Origin: Leptasterias polaris
Taxonomy: Eukaryota; Echinodermata; Asteroidea; Forcipulatida; Asteriidae
Direction: 5' to 3'
Length of the DNA stretch: 64,000 nucleotides
Assembly: GCA_037783415.1 (NCBI GenBank)
Contig: JAZGTN010000009.1
Coordinates: forward strand, 8,432,001-8,496,000
The notes under the pieces are model-generated. The model saw only the letters and a list, made by a program, of their open reading frames with translations, did not search any database and had not been told where the DNA came from. Every line of letters begins with the position of its first letter. Position 1 is the first letter of the stretch. The position numbers and the translations under genes are program-made. This document shows, piece by piece, positions 21,536-33,721 of the stretch.

Positions 21536-22897
21536 TTCACATTGGGATAACTTTAAGCAGATCCAATTTTTCACTACTTTGTTGATCTAAAGTAACACAG
21601 CAAGGTGAGCATAAAACAAAAACAAAAAGGCAAAAAATAATACAACCAAAACTAACAGTTGAATTTTCTCTCTGCAACCTCAAAATCAATATAGATTCAA
21701 GAGGTGGGTGAAATAAAAACAAATAGCTTTATATCAACCATGTCAATATTTACAGCCCAAAAGTTGTCAGCTACAAATCAAAATTCTATTAAACTGAAAA
21801 GATCAAAGCATTTGACTTTAAAAGGTTAAGCTTTTGGGCATATGTCATAGGTTGGGTATCAGGTTGTAACCATTTTCACTTCCCTTCAAATAAAATCACT
21901 TTTGTTCTGCAGCCGTTTTGTTTTGCAGTGTCCCTGAACTCCATACATTGGTTACACAGGCGAATCTGAATGGGAACCCAGACTATGTAACTTTTTAGTC
22001 TTGGAAGAAAATTAAAAGCATCTTTAAGACTATTCTTGGAGATCAGTACCCAATTTCATAAAGCCTGTAAGCACAAAACCTTGGTAAGCACAGAAAAATC
22101 TATCTTATTAGAAACAGGTAACCTACAAAAATGTCATCACTTTACATTGTTGCCACTGGTTCCCAACTCATTGTTTGCTTAGCAAAGAAATTGGCTGAGC
22201 AGTAGTTTCTGTTATTGGCCCTGACCAAAAGCCTGCTACAATTGTGTTGTGCCTTTTAAAAGTAGGTGTTGTCAACAAAGGATCTTAGAAGGGTACCACT
22301 TTACTGAAAGGGGGGGGGGGGGGGTCTTAAACCAATCAATGAAGCATCTGGGGCTATCACTGTTGAGACACTCGGTTGCATTTTTATCCCTGTTTTTAAA
22401 CATTTGTTGACAATATCTAGGTTTTTCAATTTAGGGCCTTAAAACATGTTAAGATGCAATTTTTACATGCTGTAAATATATTGGTCAGGGAGTGAAAAGC
22501 CCACAAAAAAAAAGTTGTAATTTGACAAATCTGTGTGTAGTAATAGAAGAATTATTTGTGTACAATAGGTCATTACCTCACTTAAATGTACATAGACAAT
22601 GAGGAGAAAACTATTAAACTTTTGCGAGGGGTGCGTCCCCTGCTGGTGATTATTTTCAAAACTCCAAAAGTTGTTTTCACTGCGTCACTTTATTATTGTT
22701 TTGTTAGTTTCCTTCCCTAAATTCCATCGGTATATTAGATTTGGAGGGGGTTCAGTACTTTTGGGGAATCCATACCGGTAAAATGTCCCCTTTAAACTGT
22801 CTTGAAATCACTGTAGAGGTGTCAGTCGACTCTCGTTATAACAAGGGTTTCTGAGACTGGCCAAATCGCCTCTATATAACAGGAATGTTCAACAAAA
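21536..22897. other. Intergenic, one possible exon
   Basis: A family with AATTTCATAAAGCCTGTAAG covers about 22046-22210, and a poly-G run is at 22312-22324. A possible small exon near 21929-21997 is described in its own entry. Confidence 0.45.
21929..21997 (+). CDS. Possible small exon, unrecognised
   Basis: After tgttttgcag comes a short open stretch VPELHTLVTQANLNGNPDY, then either the donor-like gtaact or VTF and a stop. If spliced at the donor-like site it would join in phase 0 to the candidate exon at 26454. I recognise no family and the signal is weak. Confidence 0.2.
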
Positions 22898-25800
22898 GTG
22901 CAAGGAATGCTGTACATTCCTTTGATGTTTCATTTTAAGCTTAAATTACAAGAGGTAAGCCCAGCTGTTCATTCTTTTGATGTTTAATTTTAAGCCCAAA
23001 TAAGAAGGGGGTATAAAAAATCCTTCCTGTTCATTCCTTTGATGTTTCATTTAAAGGCCCTGTACACTATTGGTAAGATCGAAAAACACAAATGTTCACA
23101 GATTCACACATAACTTACATGATTTAAAGTAACTAATGGTAGAAAAGGTTCCTTAAAATATTTCTGCCTAAAATGCTATCGTTTCTGAGAAATGAGTAAA
23201 ACAATAGTTTTTATCACGCATGATAATAAACTTGATGTTTGAAAAACAGAAAACACATAAGGTTTCTTTTCACTATTTTCTCGTGACCTCGATGACCAAT
23301 TGAGCTCAAACTTTCACAGGTTTGTTTGTTCATGCATATGTTGAATCACACAAAATGTGGACACTGATTTTGAGCTGTTACCAAAAGTATACAATACCTT
23401 TAAACCAAAATTGCAAGGGTTTGGCCTAGCTGTTCATTACATTGGTGTTTCTTGTAATTTTAGCAAAAATTGCAATTAGGCAAAAAAGCAAAGGGTGAGC
23501 CTTGCTGTTCATTCCTTCTGATGCTTCATGTAATTTGAGCTAAAATTACATGGGGTAAGCCTTACTGTTCAATCCTTTGATGTTTAATTTTAAGCCCAAA
23601 TAGCAAGGGTTTTGCCTAGCTGTTCATTCCTTTGATGTTTCTTGTAATTTTAGCAAAAATGCAATTTTAGCCAAAATTGCAAAGGGTAAGCCTTGCTGTT
23701 CATTCCCTTGACATTTCAGGCAACTTTAGCTAAAATTCACTTGATATTTCAGATAATTTCAGCCAAAATTGCAAAGGGTAAGCTTTGCTGTTATTTCCTT
23801 TGATTCTCGTGTAATTTGAGCCAAAATTGCAAGGGGTAAGCCTTGCTGTTCATTCCCTTGACATTTCAGGCAACTTTAGCTAAAATTCACTTGATATTTC
23901 AGATAATTTCAGCCAAAATTGCAAAGGGTAAGCTTTGCTGTTATTTCCTAATGACATTTATGGTACTGTTGGCCAAAATTACTTTTAATGTTTCATGTAA
24001 TTTAAACTTAAATTGTAAGGGGTAAGCCTTGCTGTTCAATCCTTTTGACATTTCAGGTAGGCCCCTACTTTTAGCTTTAATTGCAAGGGGTAAGCCTTTG
24101 CATTCATTCCTTTGTCATTCCATGTCATTTTGCTGTTCATTAATTTGATGGTTTAGCTAGTTTCTGCCAAAATTACAAGGGGTAAGCCTAAACACTGCTC
24201 ATTCCTGTTGATGTTTCATGTGATTTGAGCCAAAATTACACGGGGTAAGCCTTGCTGTTCATTTCTCTGGCCTTTCATGTAATTTGAGCCAAAATTTCAA
24301 GGGGGTAAAAAAAAGCCTTGCTGTTCATTCCTTTGACATTTCATGTAGTTTAAGCACAAATTATAAGGGGTAAGCCTTGCTGTTCATTCCTGTTGGCTTT
24401 TCTTGTAATGTTAGCCAAAATTGCAAAGGGGTAATCATTCCTTTGATGTTTCATGTAATTTTAGCAAAAATTACAAGGGGTGAGCCTTGCTGTCCATTTC
24501 TTTTGACATTCATGTAATTTCAGCCAAAATAGCTTAACTTGCAATGGGTATGGCTTGCTGTTCATTCCTTTGGACATTTCACGTACTTTGAGCCTAAATT
24601 GCAAGGGATTAGCCTTGCTGTTCATTTCTCTTGCCTTTCTGGTAATTTTATCCAAAGTTACAAGGGGTAAGCCTTCCTTTGACAGTTCGGATATGCAAAG
24701 GGTAATTCTTGCTGTTCATCAATTTTGAGATTTCATGTAAATTTAGCTTACATAACAAGGGGTACAAGCCTTACTGTTCATTCCTTAAGACATTTAAGGT
24801 ACTTTTAGCCAAAATTGTAAGGCCTTGCTGTTCATTTCATTTTTGCATGTACTTTTAGCCAAATTTTAAGTGGGGGTAAGCCTTGCTGTTCATTCCTTTT
24901 GGCGTTTTATGCAATTTCAGCTTAACTTGCACAGGGTAAGCCTTGCTGTTCATTCCTTTTGACATTTCAGGTACTTTTAGCTTAAACTACAAGGGGGTAA
25001 GCCTTGCTGTTCATTCCTATGACATGTCATGTAGTTTTAGCCAAAATTGTAAGGGGTAAGCCTTGCTGTTCAATCCTTTTGACATTTCAGGTAGGCCCCT
25101 ACTTTTAGCTTAAATTGCAAGCGGTAAGCCTTGTCATTCATTCCTTTGTCATTCCATGTAATTTGAGCCAAAATTACAAGGGGGTAAGTCTTGCTCTACA
25201 TTCCTTTTTTATGTTCTAGTAGTTTTAGCCAATATTACAAGTGGTAAGCATTGCTGTCCATTCCTTTTGGACATTTCATTTAATTTCAGCCAAAATTGCA
25301 AGGGGCAAGCCTTGCTGTTTATTCCTTTTGACGCTTCTTTTAATTTAAGCCAAAATTGCAAGGGGTAAGCTGTTCATTCCTCTTGCCTTTCATGTAATTT
25401 TAGCCAAATTTGCAAAGGTAATTACCTTGCTGTTCAGTCCTTTGACAATTCATGTAGTTTGTAAGGGATAAGCCTTGCTGTCCATTCCTGTGGATGTTTC
25501 ATGTAATTTGAGCGAAAATTACAAGGGGTTTTGCCTTGCTGTTCATCCCTGTGGATGTTTCATTTAATTTTAGCCTAAATTACAAGGGGTAAGCCTTGCT
25601 GTTCATCCCTGTTCAAATGATTTGAGCCAAAATTTTGAGGGGTAAGCCTAGCTGTCCGTTCCTTTCGATGTTTCAAGTAATTAAGCTTAAATTGTAAGGG
25701 GTAAGCCTTGCTGCTCATTCTTTCGATGTTTAGTAATTTTTGCAAAAATCGCAAGGGCTAAGCCTTACTGCTCATTCCACTGATGTTTTTTGCAATTTTA

Positions 25801-26430
25801 GGCAAAATTACAATGGTAAGCTGGCCGTGCTGCATGTCCATTCCTATGGATGTTTCATGTGATTTGAGCCAAAATTACAAGGATTAAGCCTTGCTGATCA
25901 TCCCTGTTGATTGATGTTTCATTTGATTTGAGCCAAAATTACAAGGGCTAAGCCTTGATCTATTCCTTTTGATGTTTCATGTAATTAAGCTTCAATTGTA
26001 AGGGGTGGGCCTTGCTCTATATTCCTTTTTTAGGTTTCTAGTAATTTAAGCCAAAATTAAAATGGGTAAGCATTGCTGTTTATTCCTTTTGATGTTTCTT
26101 GCAATTTTAGCCAAAATTACAAGGGGCATTGCTGTCCATTTCTTTTGACATTTCATGTAATTTCAGCCAAAATTGCAAGGGGCAAGCCTTGCTGTTCTTT
26201 CCTTTGCTGTTCAATCCTTTTGATGAAGTTTCATGTAATGTTAGCCAAAATTGCAAGAGGTAAGCCTTGCTGTTCATTCCTTTTGACACTTCATGTAATT
26301 TTAGCCAAAATTGCAAGGGGTAAGCTGTTCATTCCTCTTGCCTTTCATGTAATTTTAGCCAAAATTGCAAGGGTAATTGCCGTGCTGTTCAGTCCTTTGA
26401 CAATTCATGTAGTTTGTCCGGCAGCCAAAG
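22898..26430 (+). repeat. Diverged ~60-bp minisatellite, block 1
   Basis: About 50 degenerate copies of a unit around GGGTAAGCCTTGCTGTTCAT, followed by TCC, TTTGA(C/T)RTTTCATGTAATTT and AGCCAAAATT. Unit length is about 55-80 bp. A TTAA miniature transposon interrupts it at 23055-23399. Open frames inside it are by-products of the repeat. Further blocks of the same repeat are at 29090-29440, 31165-31455 and 32534-32790. Confidence 0.9.
23055..23399 (+). mobile_element. TTAA miniature transposon in the minisatellite
   Basis: 345 bp, AGGCCCTGTACACTATTGGT at left, flanked by TTAA at 23051-23054 and 23400-23403. Close relative of the element that breaks the retrotransposon at 54161. The minisatellite continues on both sides. 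Confidence 0.88.
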
Positions 26431-26453
26431 GGGTGATATATAATGTTTTTTTG

Positions 26454-26540
26454 CAGACTCCACACAAGAAGGTCATACTGTTTAAGAATCTGAGTGATGA
26501 CCCCTCCTCAGGGTTAACACACATGATATTAGAAAACTAA
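26454..26540 (+). CDS. Possible terminal exon, unrecognised
   Basis: A good acceptor (gtttttttgcag) is followed by TPHKKVILFKNLSDDPSS and GLTHMILEN, then TAA. The composition differs from the minisatellite just upstream and looks protein-like. No domain recognised and no certain partner exon. Confidence 0.3.
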   Translation, partial: QTPHKKVILFKNLSDDPSSGLTHMILEN

Positions 26541-26895
26541 GTATGATAGAGTTTCTTTTCATAAATCTTTGAAAGAGATTCATACATTAATGTATTTAAG
26601 GATGATGGATGATGGGTGGGGTACGATCCATCAAGGGGCGTGGCTAAGGTATAGTAATCTTCAAATCCAACCTACATTGATTTCTGTGGAGATAGAGTTG
26701 CATTTTGGGAGAAAGTGGGGGAGGGAGGGGGAGTCCAGCCCCAAGAAATGAAAAGCCTCTTCATTCTCGACAAATCCTATAATGTTGAACCTATCTAATA
26801 ATGACCTACATTTTGGTGCTGTTGATCTGTTGTTATTTGAAAATTGTATTTGTGACAATACAAATCCCAACATGGAACTAAATACTGGACTAATT

Positions 26896-27773
26896 CCACT
26901 TGTGTTATATTAAAGTGGAAGTGGTGGGAAAGTTGTTCAACAAAAATGTTGTGATGTTTTTTGACCTTGGGAGGGGAGAGGCGTTCGAGATAAAGAATAA
27001 TTTTTCAGATCCATTGGGTAGCAATAGAGAGCTTTCGGAAGTCATGTTTGCTTCCTCATCAGTTGCATATTGGTCGATATAAAGAATCAGGCAAATCTCT
27101 TTGTACATCTTAAAAAGATGTAGGGTTATGACAGTAGTGTAGGCCTATAGGAAATAAAGATATATCACTGGGTATGTTTGTGTTCATGAGTAACAGGCGT
27201 TTATCCGTTTTTGGACTTTTCAAAGTAAGACAATCAAATCCTCATGAGTTTTGTAATTCATATGAATTATTTGAGGGAGAATGATGATCAATGTTGTTTA
27301 AAAGCAATGAACACGCAGATCGTAAAAGTATCACATCGTATGAAACCAGAAGTAAAACAAAACTCAAAAACACCTCTCGTGTTCACGACAACCTAAAACC
27401 GGGCAATCAACTAATTCTTGCCTCCAATTCAGAGCGACCACAGACTTTCAAAAGTATTTTTGGATCCACCTTTTTTTGAAGACAACAAAGGATAAACGCC
27501 TTGTGACTCCTAAAAACAAACATACCCGGACACCCACGTTTATTCTTTTATTTCCCATACACTTGTTGCAACCCCACATCTTTTAAAAATGTACAGAGAT
27601 TTGCCCGATTCTTTTAATTGACCCACATGAGGAAGCGTACAAAGGATCTGAAAATCCCCACCTTCCCCCCCCCCCCCACCCCCATCACTACTGACCCGCA
27701 CAGTCAAAAGGGTCACGGAATTTCGGTTTAACTATTTCCCCACCACTTCCCTGTTATAAAATAACACAAGTGG
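26896..27773. mobile_element. Element with ~300-bp inverted arms
   Basis: 26896-27210 pairs imperfectly with 27490-27773: CCACTTGTGTTAT at the left end, ATAACACAAGTGG at the right. Inner matches include AGGCGTTTATCC / GGATAAACGCC and ATGAGGAAGC / GCTTCCTCAT. It has a unique centre of about 280 bp and no transposase. It lies between two blocks of the 60-bp minisatellite. Confidence 0.75.
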
Positions 27774-29089
27774 AGATAGCCCAGCACAGTTACCATAAAT
27801 TGGATTTGTTTTGTCACAAAAACAATTTTCAAATCACAAGTAAACAGATACAGTGTCAATGGATGGGACAGTATCAACATTATTTTATTATCATTAGCAT
27901 CTCCGTTGCTTCTTTGGCTGACTGGGTCCCTGTAGCTCCGTTTGTTTTGCTTGGCATTTAAGTTGTTGCGAAAACCAAAACCCTCCTCTCCGGTCTGGAG
28001 GATGGAGGTTTCAGATTATCAGGTTATGTATGGCCTATTCTTTCGGGCTCTGCATCAGACAAGTTGCTTGAATCATGGGGGTAGTTATATTTACATCTGA
28101 GAAGACATTCTGCATGTCCGTCGGTTTGATTCAGACAAGAAAAAATCAAAATCATTTATACAAAACCAGGTGCAGTTAATTAGACAAAAATTGAAGAATC
28201 TGCTCTGCTTGATGTACTTCATGGATGCAAATTTAATTTACTAAAACTCCTTTCTAAGTCCTTATAATACACGGCAGGTCTCAATGTGATGGCATGATTT
28301 ATAATAATACAATTATTTCATTTGTCACCTCATACATACACCAGGTTACTGATACTGATAGTTAGTGATAATTTATGTAATTGTAAGCGGTCTTTATAAA
28401 TCCAAACTTATTGCAAATAATGCTGACAATCTGGCTCTGTAAATAAGTCACAATACCTGTTAATTATATGAATGTAATGTTACATCTTTGGAAGTTCGTG
28501 TTAAAATGTAGCTGCTATAAACAATATTTACCCTGACAATCGAATGTTCAGCGAGACAGCCATATCATGTGGCTAATTCTCTCCACGTGTCCTGTTGTTT
28601 ACATCAGCGTGTACCCAGACTTTATCAATAATATTTCAGACATTGCACCAGAATGGTACCAGTCTGATAAGTGTCAAGCTACTGCAGGCTCTTTCTACAA
28701 CTTTAAATTATTTGGAAGTATTTCTTTTCTTTAAAAATATGTTTGAAAACATACTTGGAAAGTATAAACAATTTTTACTATTTGGAAAGTATAAACAATT
28801 TTTTATTATAAATGTTTTTGTGTACGTGAAGTGATGTTTTTTAAAGTGATGCAAACAATATGTTTTGTACTGGCAATATTTCAATTAACTTTAGTTACAT
28901 AAAAAGCAAACAGCGCCACCTGATATCATGACTGGATCATAAAATTGGAGGAAAATCGAACTGCCCAAACTTCACAGGGTGTCATCATGCAGATTCTGTT
29001 TATACAAGGTCTACACGGATCAATCAAAACCTGTTATATATCCTCCACTGCAAGGTTCAGGTAAAAACTGCCTTTTGTTGGACTAAAAA
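27774..29089. other. Intergenic, nothing assigned
   Basis: AT-rich; a duplicated AAAGTATAAACAATTTTTA at 28759-28804. No exon or repeat family supported. Confidence 0.45.
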
Positions 29090-29440
29090 TTAGCCTTGCT
29101 GTTTTCATTGTTCAATCTTCTTGCCTTTCATCATGTAATTTTCGCTAAAATTGCAAGGGTATTAAGCCTTGCTGCTCATCCCTTTGAATGTTTCGATTTC
29201 ATGTAAGTATAGCCAAAATTGCAAGGTCTAAGCCTTGCTGCTCATTGATGTTTTCAGTAATTTTAGCCAAAATTGCAAGGGCTAAGCCTTGCTGCTCATT
29301 CCATTGATGTTTTTGGCAATTTTAGCCAAAATTACAAGGGGCTCCGGATCCATTCCTGTGGATGTTTCATCATTCCTACCTCCATGGTTTCATGTAATTT
29401 AAGGCAAAATTACAACAAGGGGGTAAGCCTTGCTCAGTTG
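29090..29440 (+). repeat. 60-bp minisatellite, block 2
   Basis: Five or six units of the repeat seen at 22898-26430, same orientation, including AAGCCTTGCTGCTCATTCC and AGCCAAAATTGCAAGG. It is cut off on its right by the Gypsy remnant. Confidence 0.85.
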
Positions 29441-29477
29441 CTAATGATAATAAAATAATGTTGATACTAAAGCGAAA

Positions 29478-30762
29478 GTGCGTAGCTACATCCTTCGGGG
29501 ATGGCCAGATAAACATAACACCAGAGGAGAGTTGTTTTCTTACAGCAGCAAACAACAAGAGTTCAGCCTTGAAGATGGTGTTGTGCTATGGGGTTCAAGG
29601 GTAGTGATCCCACAAGATGCCAAGCTACGTAAGCTCCTAATGCAAGAATTGCATGCTACCCACCCAGGAATTGTGAAAATGAAGATGCTGGCCCGGTCAT
29701 ACTTTTGGTGGCCAGGAGTTGACAAAGAACTGGAAACCCTAGTGAAAGAATGCCCAAGTTGTCAGGAAAACCAGAAGCTGCCACCACATAGCCCGATCCA
29801 TCCATGGGAGTTTCCTGAGGGTTCGTGGCAACGGTTGCACATCGACTACGCCTTAGTTGAAGGTCACGAAGTGCTGATAGTGGTGGATGCATACAGCAAA
29901 TGGATAGATGCAATAAAAGTCCACTCTGCCTCATCTCAGTCTACCGTCAAGGTGATGCGGAGATTGTTTGCATCCCATGGTATTCCAGAAACCATTGCAA
30001 GTGATAATGGTACACCATTCGTATCAGAGGAGTTCTTTTGTTTTCTCATGAACAACGGAGTGGAACACATTCAAACTGCTCCAAAGCACCCTTCCAGTAA
30101 TGGCTTAGCTGAAAGAGCTGTCCAGACAGTTAAGCATGGAATCCGAAAAATAAAAGGAGGAGACCTGGAGTCGAGATTGCAGAAGTTTCTACTTCAGTAT
30201 AGAGTAACCCCACAAGCAAGTACAGGAAAGAGTCCAAGTGAACTCCTGTATAAACGACTACTACGTACCAAACGACATGATACGCCCCAACTTGGCCAAG
30301 AAAGTAAAACGACAACAAAAACACATGAAAGATCAAGCAGATAGAGGAACTAAACCGAGAACCCTCAAGACAGGAGATAGTGTCTTGGTAAAGAACTTCG
30401 GAGCAGGTCCTACCTGGCTGCGTGGTCATGTTAGAAGTGTCATCAGCTCTAGTCTTTTTGAGATACAGCTGGATGATGGTCGATCAGTGAGACGCCACAT
30501 CGATCACATGAGATATGGGGAGCACAACCCAACTCCAACAAACGTGCCTGAAGTCATTGTTCCGGACTACCAAGAAGAAACCCTACAACTGCCCATGTGT
30601 ACAACTGATCCAAGCCAAATCACTGTACAACAAGAAGTTGATTCTGCTGATCCTACTGAACCAGATCAATCAAATCAGCAGTTGCACTCTCCTTCACCAA
30701 GAGTTTCTGCTAGAGCCAAACGTCCCCCAGAACACTTGAAAGATTACATTCTGTATAAGTAA
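29478..30762 (+). pseudogene. Ty3/Gypsy integrase (3' part of pol), one frameshift
   Basis: In order: an HHCC zinc-binding module (H-H spaced before ECPSCQ), the catalytic core with D in LHIDYA, D in ASDNGTPF and E in SSNGLAERA, then after a one-base shift near 30270 a C-terminal GPY/F-like domain (DSVLVKNFGAGPTW) and an acidic tail ending at TAA 30762. Gag, protease, reverse transcriptase and RNase H are all missing upstream, where minisatellite sequence starts abruptly. A stop (29469-29471) sits just upstream of the frame. It is a 5'-truncated, dead copy. Confidence 0.88.
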
Positions 30763-30976
30763 TTACATTTATACTCACATACCGATCTGCAGTATTACTA
30801 ATTTTCTTGATCATACTTTTTGCCGAATTTGTTTTCAAAGTTAAAGCAAAATTCATGATTGCATATCTCCAGTTTATGGTTTATGAAAAATTGTTGGTTG
30901 TTGATAAGTTTTTCATGTTGCGTAAAAAAAAAAAAAAAAAAAAAAGTTGCCCTGATGTTATCTAAAAAGGGAGGAA

Positions 30977-31161
30977 TGTAATCACGTCTGCCACTTTAAG
31001 AGTTACGCATGCGCATTCCAGTTGTGTTATAAGAAGTTGCTTTTATGATTAGAACCACAATGGAGTAAGTTCCACATTCAGTGCTCCAGAAGTTTGGACT
31101 AATAAATATGTTAAAACATACATCTGCATCCGGTTGAGTTAATTAGGGATAGGACATAACA
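30977..31161 (+). mobile_element. 3' LTR of the Gypsy remnant with polypurine tract
   Basis: The polypurine tract AAAAAGGGAGGAA (30964-30976) directly precedes a 185-bp segment starting TGTAATC and ending ATAACA, i.e. TG...CA ends as in LTRs. It holds an AATAAA near 31097 and a TTATAAG box-like stretch. Minisatellite sequence resumes immediately after. No 5' LTR is in the window, so identity between LTRs cannot be measured. Confidence 0.72.
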
Positions 31162-31164
31162 TGT

Positions 31165-31455
31165 CCCAACCATTGACACTGATGTTTCATGTAATTTGAG
31201 CCAAAATTACAAGGAGTTGAGCCTTGCTGTTCATCCCTGTTGATGTTTCATGTGATTTGAGCCAAAATTACTGTCCTTGCTGTCCATTTCTGTGTAGGAT
31301 GTTTCATTTGATTTGAGCCAAAATTACAAGGGGTAAGCCTTGCTGTCCATTCCTGTATGTAGATGTTTCATGTGATTTTAGCCTAAATTTAAGGGGTAAT
31401 TAAGCCATTTTTTTTCCATCCCTGTGGATGTCTCATGTAATTTGAGCCAACATTA
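31165..31455 (+). repeat. 60-bp minisatellite, block 3
   Basis: Units resume right after the Gypsy LTR, same orientation as blocks 1 and 2, and stop at the target duplication of the hAT-like element. Confidence 0.85.
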
Positions 31456-31463
31456 CAGAGGTT

Positions 31464-32525
31464 CAACGGCGCACCCAAGGGGGGGGGGGCTCGGGGGGCT
31501 TGAGCCCCCCCCCCCCCCCAAGAGGGTTAAAAAAAAAAAAAAAAAAAAAACGGGGGAGGAAGAGGGAAGGAAAGAAAGAAAAAGAAAAAAAATGGGGGAG
31601 GGGAGGAAGGGGGAAGGAAAAAAGAGCCGAGGGAGAAAAGTCGCAAATGTGTGTGTACATGTAGCTTTTGTTTTTTATTTCCGGTGACAGTATTTTCTTT
31701 TCTTCCTTTGCCATTTGCACTTTTTTTCCTGCCAAATTACTCTTTTATCTGCCAAATTACTCTTTTATACGGGAGATTCGATAACGCGAGGTGAAAGATT
31801 TTGAACACCATTTTATGACAACTCCCTTGTAATTGTTTAAACTTGCAACAATAACATTATTAAGCATTTAAAACCAACGGGCTAATTTGTCCAGGATGAA
31901 ATATATCTCACGTCGTTCTGGCATTCAATGGTTTTTCCCCTTATGGATTTGCCTGTATAGTACTACACTTGAATTTGAGAAACGCGGATAGTAATGTTTT
32001 TTACCCGCGATGTTTTTAATGAATATGCATGGTACCAGATACCGACCAGATCCAAAATGAATATCATCACGCGTTGCGTCTTTTCCACATTTTTCATTTT
32101 AGTCGGCTATGTTCAGGGATTAAAAAGGTCTTCAATCCTACCCTTTCCAAATTACACATCACATATGCTCTGGTTAAACTTATAATTTCAATTTTTAGCA
32201 GTAATCTGATATAAATTATTACATGTATTATGTGACACCACAAACTTTCGCAAAACAAAGGTTTATCTGTAGGATCTGGGTTTGCCGCCCACTTATTCAT
32301 GAAATTTGCCGCCCAGTGATGAAAAGTAGGTACTAAACTTAAAAAGATTTATATGGATCAGAAGTGCTTAAAAAGTATGTTTTTTTTCTAATTTTATGCA
32401 TAAAGAGGCTTGATTTTTCACCCCTAAAACGCCAAAAGCTCAGAGCCCCTGGACCCCACCCAATACAATGGTTTGAGCCCCCCCCAAAAAAAAAAAAAAT
32501 AAAAAAAATCCTGGGTGGGCCGTTG
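31464..32525. mobile_element. Non-autonomous hAT-like element, 1062 bp, 8-bp target duplication
   Basis: Flanked by CAGAGGTT on both sides (31456-31463 and 32526-32533). The ends are inverted repeats: CAACGGCGCACCCA on the left against CAACGGCCCACCCA from the right end. Inside are poly-G/poly-C and poly-A tracts next to the ends and no transposase. An 8-bp duplication is typical of hAT elements. It interrupts the 60-bp minisatellite. Confidence 0.78.
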
Positions 32526-32533
32526 CAGAGGTT

Positions 32534-32790
32534 AAGCCTTGCTGTTCATTCCTTTTGATGTTTCATGTAATTTTAGCCAAAATTACAAGGGGAAGGCCTT
32601 GTAGAAGGCTAAAATCAAATTACACGAAACATCAAAAGGAATGAACCATCAACAGGAATAAACAGCAAGGCTTTGGCTCAAATTGTAACTTTGGCTAAAA
32701 TTACATGAAACATCAACAGGGTTGAACAGCAAGGCTTACCCTTTGTAATTTGGACTAACATCACATTAAACATCAACAGGAATGAACTGA
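32534..32790. repeat. 60-bp minisatellite, block 4, with orientation switch
   Basis: One forward unit runs to about 32596, then the units continue in reverse complement (GGCTAAAAT, CATCAAAAGGAATGAAC, AACAGCAAGGCTTACC) up to the start of the large inverted repeat at 32795. Confidence 0.82.
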
Positions 32791-33643
32791 GTTTGTGTCT
32801 GAAGAACTCGAGTTGACTTAAAGCTGGAAGTTGAATCATGTTTTAACCTTGGCTTTCAGTGTATGATTGTTTGCATACCTTCATGAACTTGAAACACTAT
32901 CATTTTGACAAAGTTAGGGAAAAATTTATGATATTTGATGTTTGAGATGTAAAGGTTATCAGTGGTTGCTTATTGAGCTTAACAGTCACAAAAAACATGA
33001 CCGATGACATCATAAAAACTAAAAGCACCCTCTAGCGGCAGGTTAAAAACAGTTCAAAATACACTTTTACTAGATGTCTTTGCCAAAGTTTATGATTTTC
33101 CTTTTAAAATTGGAATACATATTGACCTTCAAGCAGACAAAATATGTGTAGAGTCGTAGATTGATGACGTCATTATGTGTCACGTGGTATTGCCCAATTG
33201 CCTTAAATGTGCACGTTTTGAAGCCGTGTATCTACCAAACCACAACTCCGACTGAGTTTAAACTTAGTGGTCTGTTAGACAATGACATTGACTGCTTAAA
33301 GTAAAAGTGACATCATGATGGCGTCATCACATAATTTTTTCACTATTTTGTTTAAATTTTGACCTACATGTATTACTACATATCTCGATAACAAAGTAAA
33401 CCACCCACTGTTTCTTTGAGCTGAGGATTAAATAAAGTTCTTCTGAGATATGTTGTCATACTTTGAATTATTATTTGTTATGGTCTCCAAGTGCCGTTTC
33501 CCCTTTCAGTAGAGGACCAGCCTCCCGGTCACAGCCAGACATTGAAACAATCAAAATAATCCTGATTATATGTTTGGTTATCATGGATATTGTATTTAAT
33601 CAATCACTAATGTTGCAAAATATTCCTTTTGTTTGTGTTGCAG

Positions 33644-33721
33644 TAGGCTTATCTATCTCCAAAGACATCTATCCGTCAACAAGTAGATGTCCAAGACAGG
33701 AGATGCACTCTACAGTAAAAG
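33644..33721 (+). other. Exon-like cassette 1 (left arm)
   Basis: Acceptor tttgtgttgcag, donor gtaagt, 78 nt. Open in the frame LSISKDIYPSTSRCPRQEMH, then STVK. Similar cassettes: 34079-34150, 42601-42674, 41761-41855. Confidence 0.5.

Noticed and set aside
22898..26430. CRISPR-like array
   Set aside because: Units are diverged throughout without fixed-length spacers, and the DNA is eukaryotic.
26073..26453. Long open frame before the candidate exon
   Set aside because: Its first 120 codons are translated minisatellite; only the last part after the acceptor is considered.
31424..31735. Open frames with Lys/Arg/Glu-rich and Pro/Phe-rich sequence
   Set aside because: They come from homopolymer and purine-rich tracts at the end of the hAT-like element.
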